Assembly: GCA_964439135.1 (NCBI GenBank)
Contig: CAYTNN010000076.1
Coordinates: 1-18,819 of the forward strand
Direction of reading: 5' to 3'
Origin: JAFGPJ01 sp964439135
GTDB lineage: Bacteria; Planctomycetota; Phycisphaerae; Sedimentisphaerales; Anaerobacaceae
Length of the DNA: 18,819 nt
The first letter of the stretch is position 1. Every line of letters starts with the position of its first letter. The notes beneath the pieces are model-generated. The model worked only from the letters and a program-made list of their open reading frames with translations. It was not told where the DNA came from and ran no database searches. The position numbers and the translations under genes were made by a program. This document shows, in pieces, positions 15,180-18,819 of the stretch.

Positions 15180-16940
15180 TTACTGCAAGTTCAGCTTTAT
15201 TTCCAGTCGCCCCCGGGTTAAGCCCTCGTGTGTGCCAAGGCTCAACTTTGCGCGGTCAACTAACCTCACCACGGTTATGAGCATATCGATACCTGCTTCA
15301 GCTTCTTCCTGTGTTCTGCCCTTTTTGACCATGTCGCCACGTACCAGCGTATCCCGGTTTGCTTTTAGTATCGATGTTAGCTGGGCTGTTTCGATTTCTA
15401 CAAGGCTGTTGCTTTCGGCAAGTGGTTTGACCTTGTGCTCCATTTCCTGGTTCAGGGAATCGATAAGGTCTCGGGCTAAACCATCGGTAGAGCTTAGAAT
15501 TAAGTATTCGCCCGGCATAGCCAATGCAGGGCGGATGTTGAATCGCAGTTCCAGATTATTTTTTTCATCGATCCCGGAGGTTGAAAAGTAAGCCATAGAG
15601 TATTTTGTCCCTGCGTGGACAGAACGGTCTATAATCAGCCCCTGCAATGCCTGCTGGCCACGAGTGAAGTTTATGAGGCCCAGGGCTTTCTGCCAGGCTT
15701 CTTCCGCTACTTCATTGAACTGCTCCGGGTGGTGAAGCCGCAGGATTACGGCAAAGGCCGGGAGCTTAATCTGCGTTGTACCGATTGCGGGATCGTACTG
15801 CTGCTCGGCCATCACAAGGCGGATTTCAGGTTCGGTTTCCGCCAGAACCTCTTCGGTCAGGTCACGCCCGCTGAAGAATATACCCATCATGTTCTCGAAG
15901 AAAATCAACCCGGATGTACGCTCGGGGAAAAGGTCATCCTTGGCAGCGTAGAATTGATGAAGGTCACGATATAGACTTAACGCAGCAATTTGACGCGGTA
16001 CCGTCAGGTTTGGAAGGGCACCTTCATCCGGCTTTTTCGGTAAGGCAAAGGCGGCGGGGCTCGTCTGAGCTGCCGTCTTGCCGTCAACGGATGCCCGAAA
16101 GATCAGCGTGCTATCCTCGATGTGTAGTCCCAGCGCAAGCCAATTCGAATTGCGTGCTGCTTCAAAAATTCCTGCGAAAGCCAGTGCCGCCAGGGGATTT
16201 TCATGCTGTTGCTCGAAGAGTTGAGCGACTTGTGGAAGACCAATCAGGGGCTTGAGATTTACAAAGGCATTGGCGATTGCATCGGGCCCGACAGTTCTTT
16301 TCGCCGCCTGGTAGGTGGCGTTTGCCGCTAAGCTCTCATTTTTCGCTTGTGAGCGGCGTTGCAGGACAGCTTTGAGCCCTTCCGGACGGTTGGATAAGAC
16401 CAGCCGCTTGCCGATAATCGTGTGTGCTTCTTTTCCATCGAACGTCCATGCCGTAACACCATCATACTCTTTGGATGCTACTATATTATATTTGCCCTTT
16501 TTTTCGGCCTCGGATCGAGCGATGTTGAAAAAAAACTCGTGAAACCGTTCCAGCATCTGATCATCCTCAGCGTCGATAATCAGCAACACCGTATCTTCGG
16601 GACACACCGCAAGTGTAATCCCGGCTCCCGTTAGTTTCCCCAGCCCCGTTCGCCAGTCTGTGCCTAACGTGGTTTCAATAAAGCTGATTATATTGAGGAA
16701 TTCATTGAACTGAGGTTTCGATGCCTGTTGCTTGTAGAGTGGCAATGCCGTTATAGCCGCGGTCGCTTTGTCGTTTGTGAATGCTTCGATTAGTTCTTTC
16801 GGCCTGGACACTTCCAGCACAATCAAGGCGTCTTGCGGAATCCATTGGATTGCCGGGGGTAAAGTTTGCCCCGCTGCTGTGGTGAGCGACATAAATGCGG
16901 CCAATATTAAGGCCGGTACGAGAGCGAGATTCCGTGACAT
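15180..16940 (-). CDS. Secreted DUF3352-like protein
   Basis: 586 residues from the ATG at 16940, with GGAGGT about 6 nt upstream, the strongest ribosome site in the window. Residues 1-24 are a signal peptide (cleavage near TAA/GQ). The rest has no further membrane helix and shows the DUF3352 style: a start such as IQWIPQDALIVLEVSRPKEL, a repeated domain with KRLVLSNRPEGLKAVLQRR and later GEYLILSSTDGLARDLIDSL, each a strand-turn-helix ending in a residue-range check-like motif. Function unknown; similar planctomycete proteins are annotated only as hypothetical. It heads the leftward set with DUF1800 and DUF1501, and a promoter with a Pho-like direct repeat lies about 50 nt upstream. The family assignment is by overall resemblance and is less certain than those of its two partners. 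Confidence 0.75.
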   Translation of the reverse strand: MSRNLALVPALILAAFMSLTTAAGQTLPPAIQWIPQDALIVLEVSRPKELIEAFTNDKATAAITALPLYKQQASKPQFNEFLNIISFIETTLGTDWRTGLGKLTGAGITLAVCPEDTVLLIIDAEDDQMLERFHEFFFNIARSEAEKKGKYNIVASKEYDGVTAWTFDGKEAHTIIGKRLVLSNRPEGLKAVLQRRSQAKNESLAANATYQAAKRTVGPDAIANAFVNLKPLIGLPQVAQLFEQQHENPLAALAFAGIFEAARNSNWLALGLHIEDSTLIFRASVDGKTAAQTSPAAFALPKKPDEGALPNLTVPRQIAALSLYRDLHQFYAAKDDLFPERTSGLIFFENMMGIFFSGRDLTEEVLAETEPEIRLVMAEQQYDPAIGTTQIKLPAFAVILRLHHPEQFNEVAEEAWQKALGLINFTRGQQALQGLIIDRSVHAGTKYSMAYFSTSGIDEKNNLELRFNIRPALAMPGEYLILSSTDGLARDLIDSLNQEMEHKVKPLAESNSLVEIETAQLTSILKANRDTLVRGDMVKKGRTQEEAEAGIDMLITVVRLVDRAKLSLGTHEGLTRGRLEIKLNLQ

Positions 16941-16993
16941 GCTATACCTCCAGGGCTTGTAATAATTATTTGTATTTCATATTAATATAAGGG

Positions 16994-17026
16994 ATTATAC
17001 CGGCTAAATGTTACCATTTTGTTACG
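16994..17026 (-). promoter_or_regulatory. Promoter with Pho-box-like direct repeat, DUF3352/DUF1800/DUF1501 genes
   Basis: On the leftward strand, CGTAACA (17026-17020), 4 nt AAAT, GGTAACA (17015-17009), 9 nt, then a perfect TATAAT (16999-16994). The 7-4-7 geometry, the 11-bp period and the position just upstream of the -10 in place of a -35 match sites bound by OmpR/PhoB-class regulators. GTAACA is one base from the TTAACA half-site of Bacillus PhoP. An A-rich tract (17034-17050) just upstream could act as an UP element. Transcription would begin near 16987. Confidence 0.5.
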
Positions 17027-17234
17027 GTTTCACTTTTTTTTTTATTTTTTCTTGCCTTAAAAATCGCTCTGAAAGGCTGGTTTAGAGAAAATCACCCTGT
17101 TTAATGTATTTAATCAAGCGTAGCAAAACCGGATGTCTTAATTTCCGAATATTCTTAAAGAACATGAAACAAAAGCACTTTAATATACCAAAAAGACATG
17201 TGGAAGCTCAAAAAAATAAATTGAGTATTTCCAA

Positions 17235-17327
17235 CGGGACTCTTGCTTCGAGGCGATGAGTTGTGGTATCGCTACGTGCCTTAATCGGGCAATTGGCACG
17301 TCGGGACTCTCACCCGCCGGATGGCGG
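17235..17327. repeat. Chain of short hairpins in the intergenic region (probable dispersed element or structured RNA)
   Basis: A GC-richer island in an AT-rich gap (16941-17380) holds consecutive inverted repeats: GCGAT/ATCGC (17253-17272), ACGTGCC/GGCACGT (17274-17301), CGGG/CCCG (17302-17316) and CCGCC/GGCGG (17314-17327). The 9-mer CGGGACTCT occurs twice, at 17235 and 17302. It lies just past the 3' end of the barrel gene. No transposase or reverse transcriptase gene is near. The remainder of the gap is AT-rich and otherwise blank. Confidence 0.55.
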
Positions 17328-17380
17328 CCTTGTCGGCTGCTCCGCTGTCCATAGTTTTACCTTTTGCACTCTTTTTTGGC

Positions 17381-18676
17381 TCAAAAATAGTATCTCACCC
17401 GCAACTCTGCCCTGTAATCATTTTGTTTTTCTCCGAACTCGGTATATGAGTCCCCCACAAGAAAGGTCGTTCTCAGTCGAAGTTCCAGATTTTTGATGCC
17501 GGTGTACAATAACTCGGGGCCAATGGAAAAGCTTTCGTCATCAACATTAAATATCCCCGTTAGCGAAGGTGTAAAATATAGTATATCAAACGGCTCTTTC
17601 TGACTGGCGCGTAGATAGAGATAGTCTCTCATGGGATTTCTTCTGTTGTAGCTTCCTTCAGCTAAGTTTGATGCTCTTGTTAAAAGAGAATCATCACCTG
17701 AAGCAAGATACGTATCATAACCCTGGTCTATGAACGAGAAGTAGTCTGTCATTTCGCTCTCAGCAAATCCTGTTGCATCATGAAAAAACTCAAAGATATA
17801 GGTGGTATCTGATTCGGTCAGATATCGGAGGCCAAGCAGATAGCTTGTCGCATCATATTCATTATTAAAGACTGTTCCATCACTGTTGATATATCTCTTT
17901 TCGTAATCATTAATAAACGCGAGCTCTCCATGAATCTCAAAATTTGAGGTGATGTTCCTGGAAAAATCCATACCGTACCGGCTTGTTTTGCTTCCACCTG
18001 TAAGAAAGAGCAAGTCAATATCTGTGTCATAAAGCAGAAAATACGTCTTCCCTGCGAAATTCAAGTGGTTAATCTTTCCGAAATCATCGTTTATATGGTC
18101 ATAAACGGGCATCAAAACCGGTGTGAAAGAAAACGTTTTCAATGGACCGTCAAAACTCTTAATGTAATCCGCGGATGCCACTATAAAGCCTTCACGGGCC
18201 AGCTCGGGGTCATAGGGATCTTTAGGTCTGTCCAAAAATGCTACAGGATTCCATGCATATCCTGTGCCCCATTTTAACGTTTTTTTACCTATATTGAAAT
18301 TGAACGTCGACGATGGTCTTGATGACATATAGCCTTCATAAAGTGTCGTTTCTTCTGACCATCCGAGATAGGATTTTCTTAAGTCAGTGTTGACTATTGC
18401 ACGAAATTCTGTGGTTCCCTTCTTATAGCTGCCATCTAACAACACCGAAAAATTATATTCTTCACGGATATTTTCTTTGTCGCGGTCATACAAGTTGAGC
18501 TTGTACAATGCAGAGTTCGTATCCAATCCGAAAAGAACGGGATTAAACTCGACATATCCCCCAATATGCAATGGCTTTTTCTCTATTTCTGACAGGTCAA
18601 AGGAATACTCTTCCTCGGCTAAAGCCATTCCATAAGAAAGTGTTAACAAAATCGCCCATGCTGCCCATAATCTCAT
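17381..18676 (-). CDS. Outer-membrane beta-barrel protein of unknown function
   Basis: 431 residues. Residues 1-20 are a signal peptide (WAAWAILLTLSYGMALA, cleavage before EEE). The mature protein is a run of amphipathic strands rich in Tyr, Phe and Asp (NFNIGKKTLKWGTGYAWNP, YLLGLRYLTESDTTYIFEF, LELRLRTTFLVGDSY), closing with RAELRVRYYF, whose terminal Phe is the outer-membrane insertion signal. There is no TonB plug, so it is a porin-like or accessory channel. Its ATG overlaps the stop of the upstream gene (ATGA), which encodes the tail of a probable LolA-like lipoprotein-sorting protein. Such pairs often accompany MMPL/RND-type (HAE3) exporters; that partner would lie to the right of the window. 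AT-richer than the DUF1800 and DUF1501 genes. Confidence 0.85.
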   Translation of the reverse strand: MRLWAAWAILLTLSYGMALAEEEYSFDLSEIEKKPLHIGGYVEFNPVLFGLDTNSALYKLNLYDRDKENIREEYNFSVLLDGSYKKGTTEFRAIVNTDLRKSYLGWSEETTLYEGYMSSRPSSTFNFNIGKKTLKWGTGYAWNPVAFLDRPKDPYDPELAREGFIVASADYIKSFDGPLKTFSFTPVLMPVYDHINDDFGKINHLNFAGKTYFLLYDTDIDLLFLTGGSKTSRYGMDFSRNITSNFEIHGELAFINDYEKRYINSDGTVFNNEYDATSYLLGLRYLTESDTTYIFEFFHDATGFAESEMTDYFSFIDQGYDTYLASGDDSLLTRASNLAEGSYNRRNPMRDYLYLRASQKEPFDILYFTPSLTGIFNVDDESFSIGPELLYTGIKNLELRLRTTFLVGDSYTEFGEKQNDYRAELRVRYYF

Positions 18677-18819
18677 TGTCTCAAGGATTCCAGATTTGGC
18701 ATAGATGTGAGCGTAAAGACTTCATCTTCGAACGCTCTTTTTTTCATATTTGCGAATATCATTACAGATTTATAGCCTTTATGGAGAGGGCTGTCCGTCT
18801 CAATAACCGATGGCCTCAC
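18673..18819 (-). CDS. C-terminal end of a probable outer-membrane lipoprotein-sorting (LolA-like) protein (partial)
   Basis: The frame is open from the right edge to a TGA at 18673-18675, giving 48 residues. The tail MKKRAFEDEVFTLTSMPNLESL resembles the ending of LolA_like outer-membrane lipoprotein-sorting proteins, in which a strand is followed by an F-[ST]-x-x-x-L segment. The start and main domains are outside the window, so the family call is tentative. The stop overlaps the ATG of the barrel gene (ATGA), which supports co-translation and shows that this frame is genuinely coding. Confidence 0.5.
   Translation of the reverse strand: MRPSVIETDSPLHKGYKSVMIFANMKKRAFEDEVFTLTSMPNLESLRQ

Noticed and set aside
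17235..17327. Group II intron fragment
   Set aside because: Some motifs recall intron domain I, but no domain V, intron boundaries or reverse transcriptase gene are present, so I keep it as an unclassified structured repeat.
17263..17496. Rightward 77-codon frame over the hairpin chain
   Set aside because: Runs through the repeat and then antisense into the barrel gene; no coding evidence.
1..18819. CRISPR arrays, prophage or insertion-sequence transposase genes
   Set aside because: No regularly spaced direct repeats and no transposase, integrase or phage-like frames were seen on either strand.

Overview
The window reads as chromosome from a Gram-negative-type bacterium, most probably a planctomycete (Phycisphaerae-like). 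The clues are the DUF1800-DUF1501 pair with a twin-arginine leader, a secreted PQQ-propeller protein that appears to run into a methyltransferase domain, a LamG fossil, a DUF3352-like secreted protein, a WYL regulator, and outer-membrane proteins (a TonB-dependent receptor and a barrel). This assignment is inferred from gene families only. Base composition is mosaic: 25 of 60 bases are G/C at 2701-2760 (TonB receptor) against 38 of 60 at 14341-14400 (DUF1800 gene).

Layout. 1-1622 (-): 5' part of a PQQ-propeller protein that runs off the left edge. 1623-2089: divergent intergenic region with no feature I can support. 2090-8558 (+): a tight four-gene operon made of a TonB-dependent receptor, a periplasmic YfiR/DUF4154 protein, a CHASE8-HAMP-PAS-PAS histidine kinase, and a REC-HisKA-HATPase hybrid. 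Gaps are 18 and 2 nt, then a 4-nt overlap. 8563-8591: a near-consensus promoter for a WYL-type regulator (8714-9694). 9844-9915: tRNA-Thr(UGU), preceded by a perfect 20-bp palindrome. 9937-11946 (+): a secreted multidomain protein of unknown function. 11943-12328: a repeat island holding three kinds of palindromic repeat and the last 23 codons of a dead LamG gene. 12502-16940 (-): a three-gene set (DUF3352-like, DUF1800, DUF1501) behind a promoter with a Pho-box-like direct repeat. 17235-17327: a chain of short hairpins. 17381-18819 (-): an outer-membrane barrel gene translationally coupled to the 3' end of a probable LolA-like gene.

The most interesting system is the four-gene operon. In Pseudomonas, periplasmic YfiR restrains the CHASE8-HAMP-GGDEF protein YfiN. 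Here the YfiR-like and CHASE8 parts are kept, but the output is a histidine kinase. A TonB receptor stands in the first position, and the last gene is a receiver fused to a second kinase with no DNA-binding domain. I infer an outer-membrane-to-cytoplasm sensory relay whose ligand and final output are unknown. The WYL gene downstream has its own promoter and may be unrelated.
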